A DNA stretch of 64,000 nt from Hyphomicrobiales bacterium (GTDB taxonomy: Bacteria; Pseudomonadota; Alphaproteobacteria; Rhizobiales; Aestuariivirgaceae): NCBI GenBank assembly GCA_016792825.1, contig JAEUMI010000134.1, forward strand, positions 24,342 through 88,341, given 5' to 3'. The notes beneath the pieces were generated by a model that was given only the letters and a program-made list of their open reading frames with translations, had not been told where the DNA came from and made no database searches. The position numbers and the translations under genes were made by a program. Positions 50,250-59,171 of this stretch are shown piece after piece (the first letter of the stretch is position 1; every line of letters begins with the position of its first letter).

Positions 50250-50746
50250 CCTGACATCTGGCCTCGCTAAACTGCGGGTTGGTCAATCGACTCTCTATAT
50301 CGGTCGCCGATAGATACAAAAATAGAAAACAGGCAACTTTTGTACATTCACCTCGACGGTAGAAAATAGGCATAAAATCGGAACCAATCAAGAATATTAT
50401 GTTCGTGCGACGAGCCAACTCGCAAACATGTGACTTCAAACAGTTAATTTTGCTATTCTATAACGAAACATTTGCATTTTTAAAATGAATTAAGTACTAT
50501 AATGCCTACTCTGCAATTGAATCCGGTTGGCGAACCAGACCAACGATAACACCGGGCAAGGGAGAAGCAGGAGTTGAGTGAAAAAACGCCAGATTTCCAT
50601 TCTTCGATGCGCGCCTTGCGCCGTGCCAGCTTTTCCGCAACCGATCATCACACCAGCAAAAAAGACACAAAGAACTTGCGTGCATTCAGGCCTGACGGCA
50701 TGCAAAACCCAATTATGAGCAGGCCAACCAATGGAGGAAACGACAG
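50250..50746. other. 497-base divergent control region of the third importer
   Basis: The left two thirds are AT-rich with the palindrome at 50298-50312. A perfect TATAAT occurs at 50498-50503; a TTGCAT at 50472-50477 is 20 bases from it, longer than ideal, so this is only a candidate promoter. A transcript from there would have a leader of about 240 bases. The right third contains an open frame from TTG 50574 to TGA 50751-50753 that overlaps the binding-protein start; it may not be translated. I see no known riboswitch. Confidence 0.55.
50298..50312. promoter_or_regulatory. Candidate SorC operator
   Basis: TATCGG-TCG-CCGATA is a perfect dyad with 6-base arms and a 3-base centre. It lies about 50 bases upstream of the SorC gene start at 50249 and on the promoter side of the divergent binding-protein operon. 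The position suits autoregulation; binding is not proven. Confidence 0.45.
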
Positions 50747-52321
50747 ATGCTGAAGAAAAAATCCGGCCTTATCACGCGCAGGTCGCTGCTGAAATCAAGT
50801 GCCGCGGCAAGCGCCGCCCTGGTTTCGGGCGTGGGCGGCGTATCACTGTTCAACGTCACCGGCGCCCTAGCCGCGATGGCGAACCCGGCCGATGTTTTGG
50901 CTGGCATCAATGTCGGAAAATACGTGAAGAAGGAATACCGCGACCAGTACAAGCTGGGCGACAATGATGAATTGTGGGATCCGAACAAGGACTGGATCCG
51001 CACCGTGGACTGGGAAGCGGTGCGCAAGGAACATGCGGGCAAGACGGTTCGCTTCGCCATTGGCGCCGCAGACCGTGAATCGGCCCAGGATGGCATCAAG
51101 CCGTTCCTTGAACTCTCCGGCATCAATGTTGAACTGGTGGCCATTCCCGATGACTCGATGTACGACAAGGTCGTGGCCGAGTTCCTCTCGGGCAATGCCA
51201 GCTTCGATGCGCTGCAGTTCTTCTCGCCATGGCTTGGCGATTTCGCGGCCCAGGGCTTCCTCAAGCCGCTGGATGAATATGCCGCCAAGTGGAAATTGCC
51301 GGTCGATGATTTCTACGAAACCTATCTGATGAATTACGGCCATTGGGGCGACAAGGGCCTAATGGGCATTCCGTTCGATTGCGATATCCAGATGGTTCAC
51401 ATCCGGCCGTCGATCTTCAAGAAAGTCCTTGGCGGGGATGTGGACCGGGTAAAGTCCATTCCATCTTATGATGAAATGATCCGCCTTGCGCCGGAACTGA
51501 ACAAGGCAGAACCCGGGGTGAATGCCATCGGCATGATGTGCGGCCGCGGCTTCTGGGCAACATATACCTGGCAGCATGTCGCGGCCCAGTATGGCCTCGA
51601 GCTGTTCGACGACAAGTGGGAACCCATTTTCAACGGCGATGCCGGCGTCAAGGGCCTCGAGACCATCGTGGCACTATCGAAGCACGCTATTGAAGGCGTG
51701 GCCGCGGCCGACTGGCCGACCAACCGCGCCGCCTGGCTCGGCGGCCAGGTCGCCTGCAACATCTCGTGGCAGGATTCGGGCACCCAAGCCACGCGTCCCG
51801 ACCAGAGCAAGGTCGGCGATGACGTCCTGACGATCTATGAACCACGCGTTGAAGGCGGCCGCTTTGCCCCGCCCAACATCGCAGGCTCAACGTCTTGCGT
51901 CACCTCCACCTCGCCGGAGCCGGAAGCCGCATTTCTCATGCTGGCCTTCCTGACCTCAGCTTCGATCATGGCTATGAACGAAGCCAACGCCAATGGCGTT
52001 GCGCCGGGCTACAAGTCAGTGCTGACCAATGAAAAGCTGCGTGCGGTTTCACAGCCGGCCAAAATCTGGTCTGAAGAGCTGGAGCACGCCTGGTGCGCGC
52101 CGCGCTTGCCAAACGCCTTCCAGATGGACCAGGAAATCGGCTTCCTGATCAACAAGGTGGTTGTGGGCGAAATGCAGCCGAAAGCCGCCCTTGATGAAGC
52201 GGCGGCCAAGGTCAAGGCGATCATGGAGAAGAGCGGCTTCTACAAGGGCGCCGACCCGGTATCCTATGCTTCGATGGCCCCTGGCACGTGGGTTGGCAAG
52301 GACAAGAAGCTGCCGTTCTAA
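50747..52321 (+). CDS. Extracellular solute-binding protein, family 1, Tat-exported
   Basis: A 524-residue binding protein with a twin-arginine signal, TRRSLLKSSAAASAALVSG, at about residues 10-28 and a likely cleavage near ALAAMA. The core shows KGLMGIPFDCDIQMVHIRPSIF, then WLGGQVACNISWQDSG. It belongs to the large CUT1-linked group and differs clearly from the binding protein at 41023. Start is ATG 50747 behind GGAGGAAA. It is followed by a perfect hairpin and then two permeases. Confidence 0.9.
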   Translation: MLKKKSGLITRRSLLKSSAAASAALVSGVGGVSLFNVTGALAAMANPADVLAGINVGKYVKKEYRDQYKLGDNDELWDPNKDWIRTVDWEAVRKEHAGKTVRFAIGAADRESAQDGIKPFLELSGINVELVAIPDDSMYDKVVAEFLSGNASFDALQFFSPWLGDFAAQGFLKPLDEYAAKWKLPVDDFYETYLMNYGHWGDKGLMGIPFDCDIQMVHIRPSIFKKVLGGDVDRVKSIPSYDEMIRLAPELNKAEPGVNAIGMMCGRGFWATYTWQHVAAQYGLELFDDKWEPIFNGDAGVKGLETIVALSKHAIEGVAAADWPTNRAAWLGGQVACNISWQDSGTQATRPDQSKVGDDVLTIYEPRVEGGRFAPPNIAGSTSCVTSTSPEPEAAFLMLAFLTSASIMAMNEANANGVAPGYKSVLTNEKLRAVSQPAKIWSEELEHAWCAPRLPNAFQMDQEIGFLINKVVVGEMQPKAALDEAAAKVKAIMEKSGFYKGADPVSYASMAPGTWVGKDKKLPF

Positions 52322-52336
52322 ACTCTGCAGCGCGAA

Positions 52337-52364
52337 AATGGCCGGGGCGACCCGGCCATTTTTT
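52337..52364 (+). terminator. Hairpin and T-run after the second family-1 binding protein
   Basis: AATGGCCGGG and CCCGGCCATT form a perfect 10-base stem closed by a GCGA (GNRA) tetraloop, with further T bases after the stem. This is an intrinsic terminator or 3'-end stabiliser located between the binding-protein gene and the permeases. Confidence 0.85.
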
Positions 52365-52400
52365 CATTCCTTAACGATGCGAGGCATGTAAACACTTTCC

Positions 52401-53315
52401 ATGGCTGACGTGGCGCTCCCCCTACATCCAGCGAAGCGGACCCTGGTCCGCCGCAGCCCTTTCATGCGCAAGGCATTTCCTTATCTGCTATTAGGCCCGG
52501 CCGTCGTTTATCTGCTGGGCATCACGCTTTATCCCGGCATTTACGCGGTTTACCGCAGCCTGATGACCGGCAAGTTCAAACTTGAATATGCCGGTTTGCA
52601 GAATTACCGCGAGCTTCTGGTCGACAATGCCTTCTGGACCAGCCTGAGCAATACACTCATTCTTGGCGTGATCACCCTGGCGCTTGAATTCGTCATCGCC
52701 CTGTCGCTGGCGGCGCTGGTTTACCGTGACCGCTGGGTGAAGGCCTGGCGCATCCTGTTCCTGCTGCCCATGCTGTTCATGCCGTCTGCCGTTTCATTTC
52801 TGTGGAAACTCCTGTTCAACGATGGCCGGGTGATCAGCGACCTGCTGACCCGCGTTGGATTCGGCGCTGGCAATATCGACTTCATGGGTTCCACCGCCCT
52901 CGCCCGCCTTGTTCTGGTGGTGACCGACGTATGGCAATGGACGCCCTTCCTGTTCATCATTTTTGTGGCCGCGCTGCAGGGCATGGACAAGGAAGTGGAG
53001 GAAGCCGCCCGTCTTGACGGGGCTTCCTGGCGCAAGATTTTCTTCAATATTTCGCTGCCGATGATGCGGCCGGTGATTGCCATAGCACTGGTGCTGCGCG
53101 GCATCGACATTCTCACCATGTTCGCCTCGGTGCATATCATCACCCAGGGCACGCCGGGCGGAAACACCGAAACCCTGAGCTACTTCATTTACCGAACGGC
53201 CTTCAAGAGTTTTGAACAGGGCTATGCTTCGGCGGCCTCTGTCCTGCTGCTGATCGCCACGATCATTCTGGCGCAGACGCTGGTGCGGCGCTTCTTCAAG
53301 TCAGGGGTTGAGTGA
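52401..53315 (+). CDS. Sugar/polyol ABC transporter permease, MalF type
   Basis: A 304-residue permease with six membrane helices and the EAA loop VEEAARLDGASWRKIFFNISLPM. It follows the binding-protein gene after the hairpin. It overlaps the next permease by one base (TGATG) at 53313-53317. No ATPase gene follows in this operon; the nearest fitting one is at 60814-61869. Confidence 0.9.
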   Translation: MADVALPLHPAKRTLVRRSPFMRKAFPYLLLGPAVVYLLGITLYPGIYAVYRSLMTGKFKLEYAGLQNYRELLVDNAFWTSLSNTLILGVITLALEFVIALSLAALVYRDRWVKAWRILFLLPMLFMPSAVSFLWKLLFNDGRVISDLLTRVGFGAGNIDFMGSTALARLVLVVTDVWQWTPFLFIIFVAALQGMDKEVEEAARLDGASWRKIFFNISLPMMRPVIAIALVLRGIDILTMFASVHIITQGTPGGNTETLSYFIYRTAFKSFEQGYASAASVLLLIATIILAQTLVRRFFKSGVE

Positions 53316-54145
53316 TGGCAGCGAAACCTGAGAAAGGCATCTGGCTCCGCAAGCTGGTCCTCGCGATCTGGGGGATCCTGTGCTTTCTTCCCATCCTGTT
53401 CTTTGCGACAATCGCGTTACGGCCGCGCAACGAGATCATTGCTCCTCAGCCCATCTATTTTCCCACGCTGACAATCGAGACATGGGCAAAGATTTTGGAG
53501 GAATGGCCCCTCCTCACCTATTTCAAGAACTCGGTGATGGCGATCGGCGGCAGCGTATTCATCTGCCTGCTGCTTGGAATCCCCGCAGCCTACGCGCTGG
53601 CGCGCTACAAATTCAGGGGCCGCGAAGACATCGGGTTCTACATCCTCTCGACCAAGATGATGGCGCCAGCCGCGGTTGCCATTCCAATCTTTGTCCTGTT
53701 CGGGCAATTCCGCATTCTCGATACGGTCTGGGCCCTCATGCTGGTTTACGCGGCGATGAACCTGTCCATCGTGGTGTGGATCATCCGCTCCTACATGCTC
53801 GATATCCCGCCGGAAATTGAGGACGCGGCACGCACCGATGGCGCCTCTGACCTCCGCATCCTGTGGTCTATCATCATTCCCATGTGCCTGCCGGGCATTG
53901 TGACCGCTGCCGTCATCGCCGCCATTTTTGCCATGAACGAATACCTCTTCACGCTCATCATTGCCTCCAGGAATGCCTATCCCCTGTCCGTTGCGCTGGC
54001 CAACTTCTCCGGCGGGTCGGACGGCATCATCTACAACGCCATTGCGCTGGTTTCCTTCATGGCTTTCTTCCCGATTCTGCTTCTGGTAATCCTGATTCAG
54101 AATCACCTGTCGCGCGGCTTGACGATGGGCGCGGTTAAGGGTTGA
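53315..54145 (+). CDS. Sugar/polyol ABC transporter permease, MalG type
   Basis: A 276-residue permease with six membrane helices and EAA loop IEDAARTDGASDLRILWSIIIPM. It pairs with the permease just upstream. I start at ATG 53315, which overlaps the preceding stop; GTG 53312 is one codon earlier. It is followed after eight bases by an unknown gene that may share the transcript. Confidence 0.88.
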   Translation: MAAKPEKGIWLRKLVLAIWGILCFLPILFFATIALRPRNEIIAPQPIYFPTLTIETWAKILEEWPLLTYFKNSVMAIGGSVFICLLLGIPAAYALARYKFRGREDIGFYILSTKMMAPAAVAIPIFVLFGQFRILDTVWALMLVYAAMNLSIVVWIIRSYMLDIPPEIEDAARTDGASDLRILWSIIIPMCLPGIVTAAVIAAIFAMNEYLFTLIIASRNAYPLSVALANFSGGSDGIIYNAIALVSFMAFFPILLLVILIQNHLSRGLTMGAVKG

Positions 54146-54153
54146 ATTGGCCG

Positions 54154-54933
54154 ATGAAGATTGAATTCCAGACCGCCAATACCCTGGCCGCCCACGCCGT
54201 ATGCGTTGCCGCCGGCACGCGCGATGGCTTGCGGACAGCCCAGTTCTATGTGCGTGACATGTCGCGCGCCGACAGCGGCAATGGCAGGCGGAATGTTGCC
54301 TTCCTGTCGGCGCTTGTTGCCCGCGGCGCGCGCCTGGCGGACCGCTTCATGACCTGGAGCGCAAATCTGGCAATTGCGCTTTTCCTTCCGAGCTGGCGCA
54401 AGCTGCCGTCGCCATTCGCGCCGGGCATGATGAATGAAGTGGCTGATGCCATCCGGAAGAACAGCCTGGTTCACAATCCGCTGTTCAACGCCTATTTCTT
54501 CCGCGCCGCAATCCACATCATCAAGCGCTATTCTGAGCCGCCCTATCTGCTGCTTGAGCACCGGGTTGACGCGGCGCGGCGGCAACTGGCCACCAGCGAA
54601 GAAAGTGCCCTGCCCGTGACCGAAACGGGTTTTCTGGCGCGCACACTTTTGGCCCTGGTTGAAACCGCGCCAGTGGCGCGCGTCGGAAAGGCCCTGGGGC
54701 CGGTGCGCCTGTTTGAGGACAGCGAATCCAACATCGCGGTGTTCGCAATTGCCTGCGTCACGCTTCTGTTCGCCGAGGAAGGCAAGCCCATTGCCATCCA
54801 GGACGAGGATGAATTCTTCACCATTGTCGGGGCCCTTATACTGCCAAGGCTGAAGGCCATCTCACTGCTCATCGCAAGTCGTGATGTGGCCGGGCTTTCC
54901 AGGGAACTGGCAGAGATCAAGGCGATGTACTGA
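54154..54933 (+). CDS. Unknown protein at the end of the third importer operon
   Basis: A 259-residue protein I do not recognise. It looks mainly helical. Segments near residues 60-75 and 185-195 are hydrophobic but not long enough for sure membrane helices. A His-Asn motif (VHNPLFNAYF) and a Lys-Arg-rich stretch are seen. Start is ATG 54154; TTG 54142 would overlap the permease. It lies eight bases after the permease and ends three bases before the convergent PfkB gene, so it probably serves this importer or its pathway. Confidence 0.6.
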   Translation: MKIEFQTANTLAAHAVCVAAGTRDGLRTAQFYVRDMSRADSGNGRRNVAFLSALVARGARLADRFMTWSANLAIALFLPSWRKLPSPFAPGMMNEVADAIRKNSLVHNPLFNAYFFRAAIHIIKRYSEPPYLLLEHRVDAARRQLATSEESALPVTETGFLARTLLALVETAPVARVGKALGPVRLFEDSESNIAVFAIACVTLLFAEEGKPIAIQDEDEFFTIVGALILPRLKAISLLIASRDVAGLSRELAEIKAMY

Positions 54934-54936
54934 GCC

Positions 54937-55881
54937 CTAGGCTCTAACCTTCGTCGTCTTCATGAAGTTCAGCGTGTGCTCGAAGGATTCGACGCCGGCC
55001 TGCGAGCCGAGACCGGTTGCGTTAAGGGCTGAAGTCGCCTGGGCAAAGCGCACGGTTGTTTCGGGATCAAAACCCTTGTTGAGCCCAACGGCAAAGCCCG
55101 CATTGAAGGCATCGCCGCAGCCGCAGGTGCATTTCACCGCGATATCGAAGGCCGGAATCCTGAAAACGGTGCCATCGGCATGATGATAATAGGCGCCCTC
55201 GCCGCCCAGCGTAAACACGCAGCACTTCACGCCGAGATCAATAAAATGCCTGGCGATGTCCCCCATGTCCGCAAGGCCGGTCAGGGCCTGGGCTTCCTCT
55301 ATGGAGGGAATGAAATAGTCGGTGTAAGGCAGCACCATGGCCACGGCGGGCATGTCGTCCTTCGAACCGGCAAAGATATCCACCGTCGTCACCGCGCCAT
55401 TCTTCTTGGCGCGCTTCATCAGCTCGGCATTGCGGCCCTGGTCCATTTTCCGCATCAGGCCAATGCCGCCGATATGCACCACCTTGGCGCCGGTTACCTG
55501 GCCCATCATGGCGTCATCGACATAGAAGTCCGCGGTTGCTCCTCTCATGTGCAGCGCGGGGCGCGAGCCATCCCGGCGTGTGGTGACGATTGACGAAGAG
55601 GTTTTCCAGCCCTGCTGCTGTTGCATGGTGGAGGTATCGACGCCGAAGTGCTGCAGCCGCTTCAGCACCCAGTCGCCCATCAGGTCATGGCCCACCCCGC
55701 CTACGGCCAGGGTTTTCAGACCCATCTTCGAAGCGGCGATTGCCGCAGTTCCGGCCGCTCCGGACACGGCCAGGGTGAGTTCATCGATGAAATTTGTGCC
55801 GCCGCCCGGTGGAACTTCGGTGAACGGCCAGCCCAGGCAGTCGAAAGTGTAGAAGCCAATCGACGCGTAATCATAGCGCAT
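54937..55881 (-). CDS. PfkB-family carbohydrate kinase
   Basis: A 314-residue PfkB/ribokinase-type kinase. The substrate-side motif is GGGTNFIDELTLAVSGAAGTAA near residues 25-47, and the ATP-side motif is CTCGCGDAFNAGFAVG, where Asp is the catalytic base and the preceding GCG forms the anion hole. It is the last gene of the reverse operon after E1 and E2. It would phosphorylate a sugar or sugar acid; the substrate is unknown. Length is normal. Confidence 0.88.
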   Translation of the reverse strand: MRYDYASIGFYTFDCLGWPFTEVPPGGGTNFIDELTLAVSGAAGTAAIAASKMGLKTLAVGGVGHDLMGDWVLKRLQHFGVDTSTMQQQQGWKTSSSIVTTRRDGSRPALHMRGATADFYVDDAMMGQVTGAKVVHIGGIGLMRKMDQGRNAELMKRAKKNGAVTTVDIFAGSKDDMPAVAMVLPYTDYFIPSIEEAQALTGLADMGDIARHFIDLGVKCCVFTLGGEGAYYHHADGTVFRIPAFDIAVKCTCGCGDAFNAGFAVGLNKGFDPETTVRFAQATSALNATGLGSQAGVESFEHTLNFMKTTKVRA

Positions 55882-55923
55882 GGGTTTTCGTCTCCGTTCA
55901 AAGAAACAATACTATTGCATGGG

Positions 55924-57138
55924 TCAGGCCAGCATCAAGGCCGGTTCTTCGATGAAAGTTTTGAATGCTGCCAGCAATTGCGCGCCAAGCGCCCCGTCCA
56001 CGGCACGGTGATCGCAGGAGAGGGCGCAGGTCATCTGGGTGCGCAATACCGACTGACCTTTCACGGGCACGAAACGCTCCAAGCCGGCGCCAACGGCGAG
56101 GATTGTCGCCTGGGGCGGATTGATGATGGCGGTGAACTGCTCAATGCCAAACATGCCGAGATTGGAAATGGTCGTCGTGCCCCCCTGGTATTCCGAAGGC
56201 AACAATTTGCGGGCGCGGGCACGGGCGGCCAGATCCTTCATCTCCATCGAAATCTGTGGCAGTGACTTGCTCTCGGCAGCCCTTACGACCGGGGTAAACA
56301 AGCCTCCCTCCACGGCAACGGCCACGCCTACATCGCAACTGTGATACTTGTGAATGGCCTCGTCGGCCCATGTAACATTGGCATCGGGCACCTGCCTGAG
56401 GGCCGAGGCCATGGCCTTGATGATGAAATCATTGATCGACAGTTTCCATACCGGGAGTTTCCTCTCGTCGCGAGGTGCGTGGGCGTTGAGCCGTTCACGA
56501 ATTTCCGAAAGCCTTGTCAGGTCGCAGTTTACGGTGAGATAGAAATGCGGAACCGTCTGCTTGGACAGCGTCAGGCGCTGGGCAATGGTGCGGCGCATCC
56601 CGTCCAGTGGAGTCACTTGATAGCTGCCGGGCTCCGCATGCTGCGGGGCTGCCGGCCTGGCAAGAGCGCCGTGAACGTCGGCTGCTGATATGCGCCCGCG
56701 CGGACCGCTTCCGGCGATACTCTCAAGGGCTAATCCGCCCTGTTTCGCCAGCCGCCGGGCAAGCGGGGTTGCAGGAAAACGTCCAGATGCGGAGGCTGCA
56801 GGGAGAACAGCTGTTGGTACCGCATCTGGACGAGGTGCCGGTGTAATGGGCTTCACCGGGGGTAAGGGTTCCGGAGCGGCAGGTGCCGCAGCGGACTCGC
56901 CGTCCTGATAGATAAGAGCCACGGTTTGTCCGACGGGGATTATCGCCCCTTCGGCGGCGGTGATATTGCGGATGATGCCGTCGCCTGGCGCATCGATTTC
57001 CATCGCCGCCTTGTCGGTTTCAATCTCAAAGAGCAATGCGCCTTTCCTGACGGCATCGCCATCCTTCACATGCCATTTGGCAATCTTGCCGGTGGCCATG
57101 TCCATGTCGACCTTGGGCAGTATGACCTCGATGGGCAT
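55924..57138 (-). CDS. Dihydrolipoamide acyltransferase (E2) of a 2-oxo acid or acetoin dehydrogenase complex
   Basis: A 404-residue E2. The lipoyl domain has Lys43 in ETDKAAMEID, a proline-rich linker follows, the subunit-binding domain is near residue 120-155 (PATPLARRLAKQGGLALESI, SGPRGRISAADV), and the catalytic core ends in DHRAVDGALGAQLL with the catalytic His and Asp. One lipoyl domain and one linker fit pyruvate- or acetoin-type E2. It follows E1 beta by three bases. No E3 (lipoamide dehydrogenase) gene lies in the cluster. Confidence 0.9.
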   Translation of the reverse strand: MPIEVILPKVDMDMATGKIAKWHVKDGDAVRKGALLFEIETDKAAMEIDAPGDGIIRNITAAEGAIIPVGQTVALIYQDGESAAAPAAPEPLPPVKPITPAPRPDAVPTAVLPAASASGRFPATPLARRLAKQGGLALESIAGSGPRGRISAADVHGALARPAAPQHAEPGSYQVTPLDGMRRTIAQRLTLSKQTVPHFYLTVNCDLTRLSEIRERLNAHAPRDERKLPVWKLSINDFIIKAMASALRQVPDANVTWADEAIHKYHSCDVGVAVAVEGGLFTPVVRAAESKSLPQISMEMKDLAARARARKLLPSEYQGGTTTISNLGMFGIEQFTAIINPPQATILAVGAGLERFVPVKGQSVLRTQMTCALSCDHRAVDGALGAQLLAAFKTFIEEPALMLA

Positions 57139-57141
57139 GGG

Positions 57142-58140
57142 TCAAATCCTGCCCTTCACGAGATTGCGAACCTGCTCGATGATCCCGGGGGTTTGCGGCA
57201 CGGCGGCTTTTTCCAGAACCGGATTGTAGGGAATGGGCGAGTCAACGCCGCCAAGCCTGAGGATTGGCGCGTCGAGATAATCAAAGGCTTCGCTTTCGGC
57301 AATGAGTGCGCTGATCTCGGCGCCTATTCCCAAGGTCTTCACCCCTTCATAGACGCACGCCAGCCGGGTTGTCTTCTTGACGCTTTCGATGATGGTGGCG
57401 GTATCGAGGGGGCGCAAGGTACGGAGGTCAATGACCTCAACCTCAATGCCCTCGCCCGCCAATACTTCGGCAGCTTCGAGAGCTCGGTGCACCATGATGG
57501 AGGTGGCAACAATCGTGGCATGGCGGCCTTCGCGCCGGACGGCGGCCTTGCCGATGGGAACGCGGTAAGCATCCTCGGGCACTTCGCCCTTCATTTTGTA
57601 GAGCAGCTTGTGCTCAAAAACCATCACCGGATCGGGATCGTCGATGGCCGCGAGGAGCAGGCCCTTGGCGTCATGCGGGGTCGAGGGCTGGACAACTTTC
57701 AGGCCCGGAACATGAGCAAGCCAGGCTTCCAGCGATTGGCTGTGCTGGGCGGCGGCTCCGGTGCCAGAGCCGGACGGCAAACGCATGACGAGCGGCACCG
57801 AAACCTTGCCGCCAAGCATGAAACGCATTTTTGCCGCCTGGTTGACGATCTGCTCCATGGCAAGCGTGGCAAAGTCCGAAAACTGAAATTCCAGGATCGG
57901 CCGGCTGCCGGCAAGGGCAGCACCAACGGCAATTCCCGCCGCGCCAAGTTCGGAAATCGGCGTGTCCATGACACGATCCTCACCGAAGCGGTGGACAAGA
58001 TCACCGGTGACCTGAAAAGCCCCGCCATAAACACCGATGTCTTCGCCCATGATGAAGACACGCTTGTCAGCCTCCATGGCAGTGGCCAGCGCTTCCTGGA
58101 TGGCTTGCGCGTAGGTCAGTTCGCGGAGGGGCGCGTTCAT
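57142..58140 (-). CDS. Thiamine-dependent dehydrogenase E1 beta subunit
   Basis: A 332-residue E1 beta subunit of the pyruvate/acetoin dehydrogenase type. [38 protein letters not shown] and [14 protein letters not shown] are family motifs. It makes the thiamine site together with E1 alpha. It overlaps E1 alpha by four bases. Separate alpha and beta subunits fit acetoin or Gram-positive-type pyruvate dehydrogenase rather than the single-chain AceE. Confidence 0.92.
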   Translation of the reverse strand: MNAPLRELTYAQAIQEALATAMEADKRVFIMGEDIGVYGGAFQVTGDLVHRFGEDRVMDTPISELGAAGIAVGAALAGSRPILEFQFSDFATLAMEQIVNQAAKMRFMLGGKVSVPLVMRLPSGSGTGAAAQHSQSLEAWLAHVPGLKVVQPSTPHDAKGLLLAAIDDPDPVMVFEHKLLYKMKGEVPEDAYRVPIGKAAVRREGRHATIVATSIMVHRALEAAEVLAGEGIEVEVIDLRTLRPLDTATIIESVKKTTRLACVYEGVKTLGIGAEISALIAESEAFDYLDAPILRLGGVDSPIPYNPVLEKAAVPQTPGIIEQVRNLVKGRI

Positions 58141-59171
58141 GAAGGATTTCCTGGCGTATAGACACCGCGCGTCACATCATTTGGCGAAGGGTCGGTGCCA
58201 TTGCGCGCAAAATCAATGCCTGCAGCGATTTCCGCATCAGCAGCAGCGGAAATCGCCGCTATTTCATCGGCGGTCGCAATGCCGTTGGCAACAAGCTCCG
58301 TTTCGAAATGGCCAATGGGATCGCGCAGCTTCCATTCCTCGATCTCTTCCTTGGTGCGGTAGCGGTTGCGGTCGCTGCGGGAATGGCCGCGGGTGCGGTA
58401 GGTCTTGCATTCAACCAGGGTTGGGCCCTGCCCTTCGCGGGCACGGGCAATGGCGGTCGTTACCGCTTCGGCCACGTCTTCAATCCGGTTGCCATCGGCG
58501 ATGACGCCCGGCATGTTATAGGCGCTGGCGCGGTCGGCCACATTCGCAACAGCCATGGACCTTTCGGTCGAGACCGACATGCCATATTTGTTGTTCTCGC
58601 AGACAAATACAACCGGCAGCTTCCAGATCGACGCCATGTTGAGCGCCTCGTGGAAAGCGCCTTCATTTGTGGCGCCGTCGCCAAAGAAGCAGAGGGCTAC
58701 GTCGTCGCGCTTCTGCTGCTTGATTGCAAGTGCCGCACCCACGGCAATGGGAATGCCGCCGGCCACAATGCCGTTGGCGCCGAGGTTGCCGCTTTCGACA
58801 TCGGCGATGTGCATGGAGCCGCCACGGCCGCGGCAATAGCCCTCTTCCTTGCCGAAGAATTCGGCGAACATCAGCTTCGGATCGGCCCCCTTGCCGATGC
58901 AGTGGCCGTGGCCGCGATGGGTTGAGGTGATGTAATCGGTTTTGCGCAGCGCCATGGTGGCGCCCACGGCGCTTGCCTCCTGCCCAATCGAGAGATGCAT
59001 GGTGCCGTGAATGAGGCCGCGCATGTAAGCCTCCTCGGCGCCTTCTTCAAAACGCCGGATGAGGCACATGCGGCGCAGCGCCTCTTTCAATTGTTCAGGG
59101 GTGAACTGCTTATAGAACGGACGCTGATTGCTGGCCGCCTCACTCTTTGCCGCTGCAACAGGCTTGGCCAT
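58137..59171 (-). CDS. Thiamine-dependent dehydrogenase E1 alpha subunit
   Basis: A 344-residue E1 alpha with the thiamine diphosphate motif [15 protein letters not shown] and [19 protein letters not shown] and [11 protein letters not shown] as family marks. The sequence resembles AcoA-type acetoin or pyruvate E1 alpha. The substrate cannot be fixed from motifs. It overlaps both the SAF-domain gene (one base shared) and E1 beta (four bases), so the operon is tightly coupled. Confidence 0.92.
   Translation of the reverse strand: MAKPVAAAKSEAASNQRPFYKQFTPEQLKEALRRMCLIRRFEEGAEEAYMRGLIHGTMHLSIGQEASAVGATMALRKTDYITSTHRGHGHCIGKGADPKLMFAEFFGKEEGYCRGRGGSMHIADVESGNLGANGIVAGGIPIAVGAALAIKQQKRDDVALCFFGDGATNEGAFHEALNMASIWKLPVVFVCENNKYGMSVSTERSMAVANVADRASAYNMPGVIADGNRIEDVAEAVTTAIARAREGQGPTLVECKTYRTRGHSRSDRNRYRTKEEIEEWKLRDPIGHFETELVANGIATADEIAAISAAADAEIAAGIDFARNGTDPSPNDVTRGVYTPGNPS

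Noticed and set aside
56926-58161. Long open frame on the forward strand (411 codons) opposite E2 and E1 beta
   Set aside because: It is antisense to two clear enzyme genes, has low-complexity Gly/His/Asp-rich content and no known fold; it is a codon-bias shadow.
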